Assembly: GCA_900550835.1 (NCBI GenBank)
Contig: URTP01000027.1
Location: 1 to 17,263 of the forward strand
Source: an uncultured Collinsella sp.
Lineage (GTDB): Bacteria > Actinomycetota > Coriobacteriia > Coriobacteriales > Coriobacteriaceae
Length of the DNA: 17,263 nt
Reading direction: 5' to 3'
The notes beneath the pieces are model-generated. The model ran no database searches. It was not told the origin of the DNA and saw only the letters and a list, made by a program, of their open reading frames with translations. Both the position numbers and the translations under genes were made by a program. Of this stretch, positions 1 to 7,360 are shown in pieces (within the stretch, counting starts at the first letter, position 1; the number at the start of each line of letters is the position of its first letter).

Positions 1-192
1 AAGCTTAAAGGCGGGAGAGCCCGCCGGCATAAAGAGCACAGCGTCCAAGTCGAGCGACTCGCGCGCCTGCTCGGCAGTCACCAGGTGCCCGTAATGAATC
101 GGGTCGAATGTGCCGCCCATAATGCCAAGCCGAAACTCCTTGCCCTCTTTTATGGGCAGCTCGGGCAAACCGATTCCACCGCGCAGCGACAT
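1..192 (-). CDS. nadD: nicotinate-nucleotide adenylyltransferase, N-terminal part (cut by left window edge)
   Basis: NadD transfers AMP from ATP to nicotinate mononucleotide, giving deamido-NAD, a cytoplasmic step of NAD synthesis. Only the first 64 codons are present and the frame is open to base 1. The nucleotidyltransferase signature GTFDPIHYGHL is at residues 27-37, followed by LVTAEQARESLDL and AVLFMPAGSPAFK, the usual first Rossmann strand and helix. The ATG at 192 leaves 24 residues before MGGTFDP, longer than in many NadD proteins. A second in-frame ATG (residue 25) would give the minimal start, but a GGAGGG upstream inside the obgE tail fits the first. The gene starts three bases after the obgE stop, so the two are surely co-transcribed. 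The family call is firm from the motif; the exact start is less sure. Confidence 0.9.
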   Translation of the reverse strand, partial: MSLRGGIGLPELPIKEGKEFRLGIMGGTFDPIHYGHLVTAEQARESLDLDAVLFMPAGSPAFKL

Positions 193-195
193 GGC

Positions 196-1662
196 TTACT
201 CGCCCTCCGAGGTCTCGGCATCGTCCGCGGCATCCGCCGCATCGACAACCTCGACGCCCTCATCCGCAGCATCGGCCACGTCAATGGCCTCAACGGCAAC
301 GTCCTCGCCAGCGTCCTCGAGCTCCTCGTACTCCGAGAAGTCCTCAGCGCCCTCAAAGTCAAAGGCACGCTGGCAAATGCGGACCTCGTCGCCCGCACGG
401 CAACCGGCCTTCTCGAGCGCGTCGTCAACACCCATACGTGCAAACTTATGCTGCAGGTAAATGACGGCTTCCTCGTTTTCCCAGTCGGTCTGGATGACCA
501 TGCGCTCGATGGCACGACCAACCACACGGAAGGCACCGGGCTCCTCCTGGACAATGCGGAACCGCTTCTCGCGCTGCAGACGGCGGCGCTCCCACTCCTC
601 GTCGCGAAGATCGACCGGCTCATCGGAAACCGCCAGCTCGGCGCGAAGCTTAGCCACCTGCTCGCCCACGGCAAGCATCAGCGTATTGAGCCCGGCGCCC
701 GTCACGGCGGACACGGCAAAGAACATATGTCCATCGTCGAGCGCGGCGCGCTTGAGGTCGGCAATCTTGTCGGCCGTGCCCGGCGCATCGCACTTGTTGG
801 CGACAACGATTTGCGGGCGCTCCGAGAGCTCTGCGCCATACTGCTCGAGCTCACGGTTGATGATGCGGTAATCCTCAACCGGGTCGCGATCCTCAAAACC
901 GCCCGTCATGTCGACGACATGCATGATCAGGGCCGTACGCTCAATGTGGCGCAGGAACTGGTGGCCTAGGCCCCTGCCCTCGCTCGCGCCCTCGATCAAA
1001 CCAGGAACGTCGGCAACGACGTAAGAATACTCACCGGCACGCACCATGCCGAGGTTCGGCACGAGCGTTGTAAACGGATAGTCGGCGATCTTGGGACGGG
1101 CGGCACTCATGCGCGCGATAAGCGAGGACTTGCCCACCGAGGGGAAGCCCACGAGTGCGGCATCGGCCATAAGCTTCATCTCAAGCTCAATCCAGTGCTC
1201 CTCGGCCGGTTCGCCCAGCTGAGCGAACGCGGGCGCGCGGCGCACCGACGTCACAAAGTGCGTGTTGCCCAGGCCACCGGCACCGCCGGGCGCCACGACA
1301 ACGCGCTCGCCATCGTGCACCAGGTCAGCAATCTCGAACATCGGGGTCTGCGTCTCGGGGTCGAGCTCGCGCACCACGGTGCCCATGGGAACCTTCAGGA
1401 TCAGGTCCTCGCCGCTCTTGCCGTTACGACGGGCACCCTGCCCGTGCGTGCCGCGTTCGGCGCGGAAGTGATGCTTAAAGCGGTAATCGATCAGCGAAGA
1501 CAGCTGAGCATCAGCCTGGATGACGACATTGCCGCCACGACCGCCGTCGCCGCCATCGGGGCCGCCCTTGGGGACAAATGCCTCGCGCCTAAACGACATG
1601 CATCCGGCTCCGCCGTCGCCGCCGCACACGTTAATGCGGCTGATATCGGTGAACTGTGACAA
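196..1662 (-). CDS. obgE: Obg family GTPase (ribosome assembly / stress GTPase)
   Basis: Obg is an essential GTPase that binds the 50S subunit and acts in ribosome assembly and stress control. The 488 residues hold the glycine-rich Obg fold (1-160, with GGDGGAG and GPDGGDGGRGG), then the G domain: G1 GFPSVGKSS (172-180), G3 DVPG (218-221), G4 NKCD (289-292), G5 SAV (318-320). A C-terminal Obg (OCT) domain follows at about 350-430. The last 50 residues are a low-complexity acidic tail rich in Asp, Glu and Ala, which is variable in this family. The start is a TTG with AGGAGG eight bases upstream; the following residues SQFTDISRINVCGGDGG match the usual Obg N terminus. It follows rpmA after 84 bases that contain a terminator-like hairpin and precedes nadD by three bases. 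Confidence 0.97.
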   Translation of the reverse strand: MSQFTDISRINVCGGDGGAGCMSFRREAFVPKGGPDGGDGGRGGNVVIQADAQLSSLIDYRFKHHFRAERGTHGQGARRNGKSGEDLILKVPMGTVVRELDPETQTPMFEIADLVHDGERVVVAPGGAGGLGNTHFVTSVRRAPAFAQLGEPAEEHWIELEMKLMADAALVGFPSVGKSSLIARMSAARPKIADYPFTTLVPNLGMVRAGEYSYVVADVPGLIEGASEGRGLGHQFLRHIERTALIMHVVDMTGGFEDRDPVEDYRIINRELEQYGAELSERPQIVVANKCDAPGTADKIADLKRAALDDGHMFFAVSAVTGAGLNTLMLAVGEQVAKLRAELAVSDEPVDLRDEEWERRRLQREKRFRIVQEEPGAFRVVGRAIERMVIQTDWENEEAVIYLQHKFARMGVDDALEKAGCRAGDEVRICQRAFDFEGAEDFSEYEELEDAGEDVAVEAIDVADAADEGVEVVDAADAADDAETSEGE

Positions 1663-1678
1663 CAGAATCGCCTCCTAC

Positions 1679-1721
1679 AAAAAGAGGGAGACCCTTGAAT
1701 CCTAAAACTCAAGTGCCTCCC
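1679..1721 (-). terminator. terminator-like hairpin between rpmA and obgE
   Basis: Read on the minus strand, GGGAGGCACTTGA (1709-1721) can pair with TCAAGGGTCTCCC (1686-1698), with 12 of 13 positions paired (one G-U, one A-G mismatch) around a 10-base loop. It is followed by TCTTTTT (1679-1685). The U-tract ends two bases before the AGGAGG that serves obgE, so the element could end the rplU-rpmA transcript or act as an attenuator letting part of the transcripts into obgE-nadD. The pairing was worked out by eye; no folding energy was calculated. Confidence 0.65.
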
Positions 1722-1746
1722 ACATATGTGCTCTATGAAGGGTGAA

Positions 1747-2004
1747 TTACGCGTTCGCGAGCGGGCGTACGCTGACCCTGTGCTTGATACCCTTGTGGAA
1801 CTCAACGGTACCGTCGACCAGCGCGAACAGCGTATCGTCCTTGCCACGGCCAACGTTCTCACCCGGGTGGATGTGAGTGCCGTGCTGACGGACGAGAATC
1901 GTGCCCGTGGTTACCGTCTGGCCGGCATAGCGCTTCGTGCCAAGGCGCTGACCGCGGGAGTCACGGCCATTACGGGAGGAACCGAGTCCTTTTTTGTGTG
2001 CCAT
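1747..2004 (-). CDS. rpmA: 50S ribosomal protein L27
   Basis: L27 is a small basic protein of the large subunit whose N terminus reaches the peptidyl transferase centre. The 85 residues begin MAHKKGLGSSRNGRDS and contain GQRLGTKRYAGQ, GTILVRQHGT and HPGENVGRGKDDTLFA, all standard L27 blocks, at normal length. The protein starts directly with MAHKKG, so it lacks the N-terminal peptide that the protease Prp removes in many Firmicutes. That agrees with an actinobacterial origin. The ATG at 2004 has a modest AGTAGG-type ribosome site about eight bases upstream. It lies 33 bases after rplU in the usual rplU-rpmA pair. Confidence 0.98.
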   Translation of the reverse strand: MAHKKGLGSSRNGRDSRGQRLGTKRYAGQTVTTGTILVRQHGTHIHPGENVGRGKDDTLFALVDGTVEFHKGIKHRVSVRPLANA

Positions 2005-2037
2005 TGTGTATACCTACTCTTTCGTTACGAGTGTAAT

Positions 2038-2412
2038 CTACTCGGCGACGGGAGCCTCGGCAACAGCCTCGGCCTCTGCCTTGACAGCCTTCTTGGCGCG
2101 GGACGTAGCCTGGACCTTCACGATCTTCAGCTTGGTGAGCTGCTGACGGTGACCCTTCAGACGACGATAGCGCTTACGCTTGTGGAACTTGAAGACCAGC
2201 TGCTTCTCGCCCTTGAACTGCTCAACGATCTGAGCGGTAACCTTGGCCTTGGCCAGCTTGTCGGGATCGGTGACGATCTTCTTACCATCGTTGAGGAAGA
2301 TGACCGGCAGGGTGACCTTGTCGCCCTCATTGCCCTCGATCTTCTCGACGGTGATGACATCGTCGGTGGCGACCTTGTACTGCTTGCCGCCCGTGTTAAC
2401 GATTGCGTACAT
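2038..2412 (-). CDS. rplU: 50S ribosomal protein L21
   Basis: L21 is a 23S rRNA-binding protein of the large subunit. The sequence starts MYAIVNTGGKQYKV, the typical L21 N terminus, and continues with FKGEKQLVFKFHKRKRYRR and GHRQQLTKLKI, the conserved basic rRNA-binding part. The last 20 or so residues form an Ala/Glu/Val-rich tail beyond the usual end, giving 124 residues. An ATG seven codons upstream (2433) exists, but the ATG at 2412 is preferred: it gives the family N terminus and has AAGGG about nine bases upstream. A promoter is visible just upstream, so rplU-rpmA can be transcribed independently of the long operon before it. Confidence 0.97.
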   Translation of the reverse strand: MYAIVNTGGKQYKVATDDVITVEKIEGNEGDKVTLPVIFLNDGKKIVTDPDKLAKAKVTAQIVEQFKGEKQLVFKFHKRKRYRRLKGHRQQLTKLKIVKVQATSRAKKAVKAEAEAVAEAPVAE

Positions 2413-2454
2413 GTTTACTTGCCCTTCATGCATCAGTTAGTGCAACAGCCGAAT

Positions 2455-2483
2455 ATAGTAGCAGGCGAAAATACCCCCGTCAA
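2455..2483 (-). promoter_or_regulatory. sigma-70-type promoter for rplU-rpmA(-obgE-nadD)
   Basis: On the minus strand, TTGACG (2478-2483) is followed by a 17-base spacer and TACTAT (2455-2460). This is a near-consensus -35, an acceptable -10 (4 of 6) and ideal spacing. The -35 box overlaps the TGA stop of the DUF2344 gene. The predicted transcript would start near 2448 and have a leader of about 36 bases, too short for a structured L21 leader. This is inferred from the sequence only. Confidence 0.65.
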
Positions 2484-3292
2484 CGAGTATGTGGAGCAAA
2501 TCCACAAGTTCGCACAGGTATGGGGCTGACGAGTCGGCCCTCGTCGTCCTCGCATGCTTGATTCTGACGCTCGACATCGTAGGAGCAGATGGTCACGAGG
2601 TCTTGCATACCGGTGGAAACAATAGGTGCATCCACGCCCGGGGTCAAGCCCTGCAACAAAACATCAGCAGCGGAAAGCAAAATTTCCGGACGCATGGAGC
2701 CCTCGTTGTCGGCATGGGTGTCGAGCATGAGCACCAGATGGTCCGGACGCTCCCCAGCCGTGAGCTCATAGCCCACGAGCGTGTGATCCAAATCCAAGCG
2801 CTTGCTCTTTTTGCCGCGCGCGTAGTCGATGCCATGGTCGGCGCGCAGCGTGTCGATCGCACGACGCACCTCGTCGGCGCTTACGGGCGCCTCGGGATCC
2901 AAGTGCAGGTCGATGCGATACGACAGACGCGTGAGCTGCGCCGTCAACGCCGGCGTGCGCACGTCGATATACGCCGCCTCGATGGGCGCCAGATCGGCCG
3001 GTGACGCCGCAGCCAGGCGCCCAAACGCCTCGTCGAGCGCCACGAACTCGGTCATAAACAGGTCATACCACTCGCAGGTCGACGACGTACCCACCGGTAG
3101 CGCCGAAGAGAAGCCCACGCGCATGTGCGGAGAGAAGCCCTGCGTGACGGCATAGGGAAGTCCCGCACGGCGCACGATGCGCTCAATGGTATGGATTACT
3201 TCGAGATGGCCCAGGTACTTAAGGCGATCGCGCTTGCCATAGCGAACACGAAGCCTAAAGAGCGTGGGGTTGTCGGTCAGGCGCTCACTCAT
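2480..3292 (-). CDS. DUF2344 / TIGR03936-family protein, partner of the radical SAM protein
   Basis: This is the small partner that in many bacteria sits next to, or is fused to, a TIGR03960-type radical SAM protein. Its biochemical function is not established. The 270 residues begin with the family pattern: RLRVRYGKRDRLKYLGHLE (about 13-31), IVRRAGLPYAVTQGFSPHMR (39-58) and FSSALPVGTSSTCEW (61-75). The rest is a mixed alpha/beta region without catalytic motifs I can name. The ATG overlaps the TGA of the preceding radical SAM gene by four bases (ATGA), which suggests translational coupling and a 1:1 complex. The stop lies inside the -35 box of the rplU promoter. The family call is good; the role in RNA or ribosome modification is only suggested by the neighbouring ribosomal genes. 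Confidence 0.87.
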   Translation of the reverse strand: MSERLTDNPTLFRLRVRYGKRDRLKYLGHLEVIHTIERIVRRAGLPYAVTQGFSPHMRVGFSSALPVGTSSTCEWYDLFMTEFVALDEAFGRLAAASPADLAPIEAAYIDVRTPALTAQLTRLSYRIDLHLDPEAPVSADEVRRAIDTLRADHGIDYARGKKSKRLDLDHTLVGYELTAGERPDHLVLMLDTHADNEGSMRPEILLSAADVLLQGLTPGVDAPIVSTGMQDLVTICSYDVERQNQACEDDEGRLVSPIPVRTCGFAPHTR

Positions 3293-5166
3293 GCGCGATC
3301 ACCCATCAATACATTCTTGACGTGGAGCGTGGGGCAGATTCCGCAGCCGGTGCACGACGTGCGGGTGCAGTCGGGAGTCGTGACACCCTCGAGCGAGCGA
3401 CGGGACTCGCGCTCGAGGAAGCCACGCGTGCAGCCGGGGCTCACATGCTCCCACGGCAGGCGCCAGTCCAACTCGTAGGGCAGGTGCACGAGCTCATTGA
3501 GGTCGATGCCGTTTTTGGCAGCAGCCTCCTTCCAGTTATCGAGCGAGAAATGCTCTACCCAGGCGTCAAAGCGAGAGCCCGAGCGCCAAGCGTCGATGAT
3601 GACGGGCGTCATGTCACGACCGGCGCGGGACAGCGCGGCCTCGATGAGCGAGGTCTCGGCATCGTGGTAATGAACGCGGACGGCACGGTTGCGAACGCTC
3701 GTGATGAGCAGCTTCTGGCGACGCTTGACGTCGTCGTAGTCGAGCTGCGGGCACCACTGGAACGGCGTGGCAGCCTTGGGGATAAAGACCGAAACCGAGA
3801 TCGACACCGAGATCGAGCCGCGACGAGCCTTGGGCACCACGGAACGACCGAGCTCCAGCACGTGATCGGCCAGATTGGCGATGGCCACGATGTCCTCGTC
3901 GCGCTCGCCGGGAAGGCCCATCATAAAGTAGAGCTTCATGCGGTTCCAGCCGGCCTCGAAGGCCGCCTTGGCCGCACGGTCCAGGTCCTCCTCGGTCACG
4001 TTCTTGTTAATGATGTCGCGCATGCGCTGGCTGCCGGCCTCGGGCGCGAACGTCAGGCCGCCCTTCTTTTCGCCGGCGACCGACTCGGCCATATCCACGC
4101 CAAACGAATCCAAGCGCTGCGACGGAATAGACACGCGAATACCCGTATCTTCCAGGCGACGGTTGAGCCTGTCAAGCACGTCACGAATGCAGGAGTGGTC
4201 GGTCGTGGAGAGCGAGGTCAGCGACACCTCGTCATAGCCGGTCTTTTCCAGACCCTGAATCACCGACGAGACGATCTGGTCGGCCGAACGCTCACGCACC
4301 GGGCGATACGTCATGCCGGCCTGGCAAAAACGACAGCCGCGAGCGCAGCCGCGCAGAATCTCGATAGACAGGCGGTCGTGAACCAGCTGCGCATAGGGCA
4401 CGCACGACTGCGACAGCGGATTCGTGGCGCCGAAATCCTCGACGACGCGTTTGTAGACCACGGTCGGCGCATCCTTGCCCTCGCGCGGCACGGTGTAGCC
4501 GTGCGGCGAGCAGGGCTCGTCGTGACGAACCTCATAGAGCGACGGCACGTAGTTGCCGGCAATGGATGCAAGCTGCTCAACAATCTGCGCGCGCGGGACT
4601 CCTTCGTCGCGCAGGCGGCGATGCAGCTGGCAGGTCTCGAGCAGCGATTCCTCGCCCTCGCCGATGAGGATGGCATCGAAGAAGGCCGCGTACGGCTCGG
4701 GGTTGTACACCGAGGGGCCGCCGGCGATGATGATGGGGTCGTCTTCACCTCGGTCGGCCGCTAACAGCGGAATGCCAGCGAGATCGAGTGCCTCAAGGAA
4801 GTTCGTCACCGCCATCTCGTGCGGCACATGCAGGCCGACGATATCAAACGAAGCGACCGGCGCTGCACCCTCGAGCGAGAGCAGCGGAATGCCTGCCTCG
4901 CGCATAGCGTCACCCATATCGGGCCACGGCACATAGCCACGCTCGCAGGAGATGCCCTCGGCCTGGTTAAGGATGTTGTAGAGGATGGCGATACCCTGGT
5001 TGGGCAGACCAACCTCGTACACATCCGGGTAGATCAGGCAGCAACGGTAGTCGGCATCGGCCTTGGAAAGCGTGCCCCACTCGTGATCGATATAGCGACT
5101 CGGCTTTTCGACCTTGGCGAGCAGCGGCTCAATTAAATGAAAACAGTCTTGATACGGAACGCGCAA
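3289..5166 (-). CDS. TIGR03960-family radical SAM protein
   Basis: A radical SAM enzyme of the conserved but functionally undefined family that pairs with DUF2344. The N-terminal 250 residues resemble a B12-binding-like Rossmann domain (YPDVYEVGLPNQG at 46-58, DIVGLHVPHEM at 108-118, IIIAGGPSVYNPEPYA at 145-160, IGEGEE at 168-173). The 4Fe-4S cluster motif CxxxCxxC is at C274, C278 and C281 in LRGCARGCRFCQAG. EAGSQRMRDIINKNV (376-390) and KLYFMMGLPGE (411-421) belong to the radical SAM barrel. The C terminus has C600-x4-C605-x2-C608-x2-C611, a likely second metal or Fe-S site. The start is TTG at 5166 with AGGGG seven bases upstream. The gene starts 10 bases after the DUF697 gene and overlaps its partner by four bases. 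Its substrate is unknown. Confidence 0.92.
   Translation of the reverse strand: MRVPYQDCFHLIEPLLAKVEKPSRYIDHEWGTLSKADADYRCCLIYPDVYEVGLPNQGIAILYNILNQAEGISCERGYVPWPDMGDAMREAGIPLLSLEGAAPVASFDIVGLHVPHEMAVTNFLEALDLAGIPLLAADRGEDDPIIIAGGPSVYNPEPYAAFFDAILIGEGEESLLETCQLHRRLRDEGVPRAQIVEQLASIAGNYVPSLYEVRHDEPCSPHGYTVPREGKDAPTVVYKRVVEDFGATNPLSQSCVPYAQLVHDRLSIEILRGCARGCRFCQAGMTYRPVRERSADQIVSSVIQGLEKTGYDEVSLTSLSTTDHSCIRDVLDRLNRRLEDTGIRVSIPSQRLDSFGVDMAESVAGEKKGGLTFAPEAGSQRMRDIINKNVTEEDLDRAAKAAFEAGWNRMKLYFMMGLPGERDEDIVAIANLADHVLELGRSVVPKARRGSISVSISVSVFIPKAATPFQWCPQLDYDDVKRRQKLLITSVRNRAVRVHYHDAETSLIEAALSRAGRDMTPVIIDAWRSGSRFDAWVEHFSLDNWKEAAAKNGIDLNELVHLPYELDWRLPWEHVSPGCTRGFLERESRRSLEGVTTPDCTRTSCTGCGICPTLHVKNVLMGDRA
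3794..3817 (-). repeat. 12-bp in-frame tandem duplication in the radical SAM gene
   Basis: ACCGAGATCGAC (3794-3805) is followed directly by ACCGAGATCGAG (3806-3817), 11 of 12 bases identical on the plus strand. It encodes a doubled Ser-Ile-Ser-Val in the radical SAM protein (about residues 451-458). The repeat keeps the frame and falls in the beta strand just before FIPKAATPFQW. Confidence 0.75.
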
Positions 5167-5176
5167 CGGAAAACCC

Positions 5177-6106
5177 CTAAGCAGCGAGATCGGACGCGTC
5201 TTGGTAGGACGCCATAGGACGGGTAGCGCCCGCGACCGTGGTCACCAGATCGCGAACGCGGGAGAACGTGGCAGTGACCACCTCGTTGGCACGGCTGTAG
5301 TCGACATCGCGCTCGTAGAGCGAAACGAGCGCACGGCCCATGCCATAGGTGCCCGCGGCAGCAGTGAGCGCCTTGACGGCAAACCCAATATGCGGCGTCT
5401 GCTTGACGAGCGCGCGGGTGACCGCGCGGATCACAAGACCGCCGACAAGCACGCCCGCGACCTCGTAGCCGCGCTCAGGCTTAATGCCGCGTCCAAAGAC
5501 GGCAGCGAGCTCAAAGAGCATGCCCACCTGCGCCAGCGCCATAACGGGATAATCGGCGCCCGGCAAAAACACCAGCGCACCGGTCGCCATATTAGTGAGC
5601 GCGCACGAGGTGATGATACGATTGGCCGCCGCGATGCGCATGAAGGCAAAGTTCGCCGCAAAAGCCGTTTCCCTTTCGGTGCGATCGAGAATCCAGCGGG
5701 CAAGCGTCTCGAGCAGATACGTCTTATCGGTTGCCGCTACCACGCCGAGCATGGGCGTGGACTCCTCGATAAACGGCACCTCCACAGCTGACTCGGCAAG
5801 CACGCACACGGGCGCGCCGGCGATCACGAGCTCCTGCACGGCACTCTCCAAGCGGTCGGAACCGCACGAGAGCACCAGTACCACATCGGTATCGGTCTTT
5901 GGAGCAATTCGCTCCTCCCCCAGACGCTCGACGCGCACAATGCCCGAGGTCGTCTGCGGCACAAAGGCGTCACGCACCGTCTCGGCCAGAAAGCGCGAGG
6001 CGGACGAATCCAAATAGACCGAGACGCGCACCGGCGTATCGGAATCCTTCTTAACGGACGCGCCCATCTTAAAAGCGCGGGTCAGCTTATCTACGGGAAT
6101 TTTCAT
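5177..6106 (-). CDS. DUF697-like membrane-associated protein with a GTPase-like but motif-less N-terminal half
   Basis: Function unknown. The C-terminal half (about 155-265) resembles DUF697/YcjF domains: an amphipathic helix, then ITSCALTNMATGALVFLPGA, PVMALAQVGMLFELAAVFG, GVLVGGLVIRAVTRALV and KALTAAAGTYGMGRALVSLYE, hydrophobic segments like those found behind GTPase domains. The N-terminal half (25-145) has alternating strands and helices (VRVSVYLDS, DVVLVLSCGSDRLESAV, GAPVCVLAESA) in the order of a small GTPase, but no P-loop, DxxG or NKxD motif is present. No signal peptide is seen. The ATG has GGAGGGG six bases upstream. It lies 18 bases after rodA and 10 before the radical SAM gene, inside the elongation operon. 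A role in envelope growth is suggested only by position. Confidence 0.72.
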   Translation of the reverse strand: MKIPVDKLTRAFKMGASVKKDSDTPVRVSVYLDSSASRFLAETVRDAFVPQTTSGIVRVERLGEERIAPKTDTDVVLVLSCGSDRLESAVQELVIAGAPVCVLAESAVEVPFIEESTPMLGVVAATDKTYLLETLARWILDRTERETAFAANFAFMRIAAANRIITSCALTNMATGALVFLPGADYPVMALAQVGMLFELAAVFGRGIKPERGYEVAGVLVGGLVIRAVTRALVKQTPHIGFAVKALTAAAGTYGMGRALVSLYERDVDYSRANEVVTATFSRVRDLVTTVAGATRPMASYQDASDLAA

Positions 6107-6124
6107 AGCAAACCCCTCCAGCGG

Positions 6125-7351
6125 TTACGCGGCGCCCGAACGATGCCGCCATATGGATTGTACGATACCCACCGTCAGCAGCTGAATCATCATCGAAGAC
6201 GAACCGAAGCTAATAAACGGTAGCGGAATACCGGTAATCGGCATCATGCCAATGCACATGCCGATGTTTTCGAAGGTCTGGAACGCCCACATGCCAACGA
6301 TGCCCACACACGATAGGCGCAAGAACAGCGACTCACACTTAAAGGCGACGCGAATCGTCGAAAAGATCAGCAGCACGTAGAGGCATAGGAGCAAAAAGGA
6401 ACCGCAAAAGCCAAAGGTCTCGGACAGGAAGGCGAAGACGAAGTCAGTGTGGAACTCGGGCAGAAAGCCGCCGGCCGACTGCGTCGCATGGCCCAAACCC
6501 TTACCAAAGAAGCCACCCGAGCCAACGGCGATAAGCGACTGCTGCAGGTTGTAGGCATCGTCCGAATCGGCATTATCGGGGTCGATAAAGACCGTCAGGC
6601 GGTTCATCTGATACTGCTTGATGAGCACATCGTGGCCGAGCAACGAATCAAAGACCGAATCGAGCGCCAGGACGAGGGCTACCAGGCCCACGAGCAGGGC
6701 CAGGGTCGACAGCACCCATTCGCGGCGCGCACCGCTCATGCAGATGACGATGGCGCCCGAGACCAGCACGACCAGGCCCGAGCCCAGGTCGCCCATGGCG
6801 ACGACGGCCAAAAACGGGATGGACAGCATGCCGCAGAGCTTGACGTAGTCGCGAACGGTATCGATGCGGCCGTTATACTGCGAGCCAAGCGTGGCAATAA
6901 AGAAGATGGTGATGAGCTTGGCAAGCTCGACCGGCTGGAATGTCAAGCCGATACCGGGAATCTTGATCCAGCCCGTCATGCCCAGACCGCCCGTATAGGA
7001 CAGACCCGGAATCTTGGGCGAGAAGATCACGATCAGGTCGATGACGAGCAACGCCGTCGAGAAATTGGAAATACCGCGCAGGTCGGTACGCCAGACCAGC
7101 ACCGCCAGCAACGCCCCGATACCAATTCCCAGCAGATGGCGTGAGAACGAAGCATCGGCCTTAAACTGCGAAGCCGACCAAATAATGATGGCACCGTAGG
7201 CGACAAGCGCCACTGTAGCCACGAGCACACCGATATGCACCTTTTGACGAAACGTGCCGCGCGAGGCCGAAAGTTGCTTGTTGACGCGGTCCAGGCTGCT
7301 GCGAGAGCCGGTCTTGGTTGAACGGAACAGATCCGCCGGAGAAAAATCCAT
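6125..7351 (-). CDS. rodA: SEDS peptidoglycan glycosyltransferase RodA
   Basis: RodA polymerises lipid II into glycan strands for side-wall growth and works as a complex with PBP2 in the membrane. The 408 residues start with a cytoplasmic tail of about 38 residues, then roughly ten membrane helices. SEDS signatures are clear: LTFQPVELAKL (136-146), MGDLGSGLV (186-194), QQSLIAVGSGGFFGKGLG (270-287), HTDFVFAFLSETFG (301-314) and TGIPLPFISFGSSSMM (373-388). It is assigned RodA rather than FtsW because it directly follows the PBP2 gene of the mre operon. The ATG has AGGAGG five bases upstream, and the gap to the PBP2 stop is nine bases. Confidence 0.96.
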   Translation of the reverse strand: MDFSPADLFRSTKTGSRSSLDRVNKQLSASRGTFRQKVHIGVLVATVALVAYGAIIIWSASQFKADASFSRHLLGIGIGALLAVLVWRTDLRGISNFSTALLVIDLIVIFSPKIPGLSYTGGLGMTGWIKIPGIGLTFQPVELAKLITIFFIATLGSQYNGRIDTVRDYVKLCGMLSIPFLAVVAMGDLGSGLVVLVSGAIVICMSGARREWVLSTLALLVGLVALVLALDSVFDSLLGHDVLIKQYQMNRLTVFIDPDNADSDDAYNLQQSLIAVGSGGFFGKGLGHATQSAGGFLPEFHTDFVFAFLSETFGFCGSFLLLCLYVLLIFSTIRVAFKCESLFLRLSCVGIVGMWAFQTFENIGMCIGMMPITGIPLPFISFGSSSMMIQLLTVGIVQSIWRHRSGAA

Positions 7352-7360
7352 CGCAACCTC

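Noticed and set aside
1..6. HindIII-type AAGCTT at the very first base
   Set aside because: A six-base site at the edge can be chance or the way the window was cut, and nadD coding sequence runs straight through it.
196..360. Repeated Asp/Ala/Glu/Val coding stretch at the 3' end of obgE as a tandem repeat
   Set aside because: The units are irregular at DNA level. It is a low-complexity acidic tail, which is common and variable in Obg proteins.
3322..4764. 480-codon open frame on the plus strand
   Set aside because: It is the antisense of the radical SAM gene, lies in register with its codons, has a low-complexity His/Arg/Leu/Ala composition and no recognisable domain.
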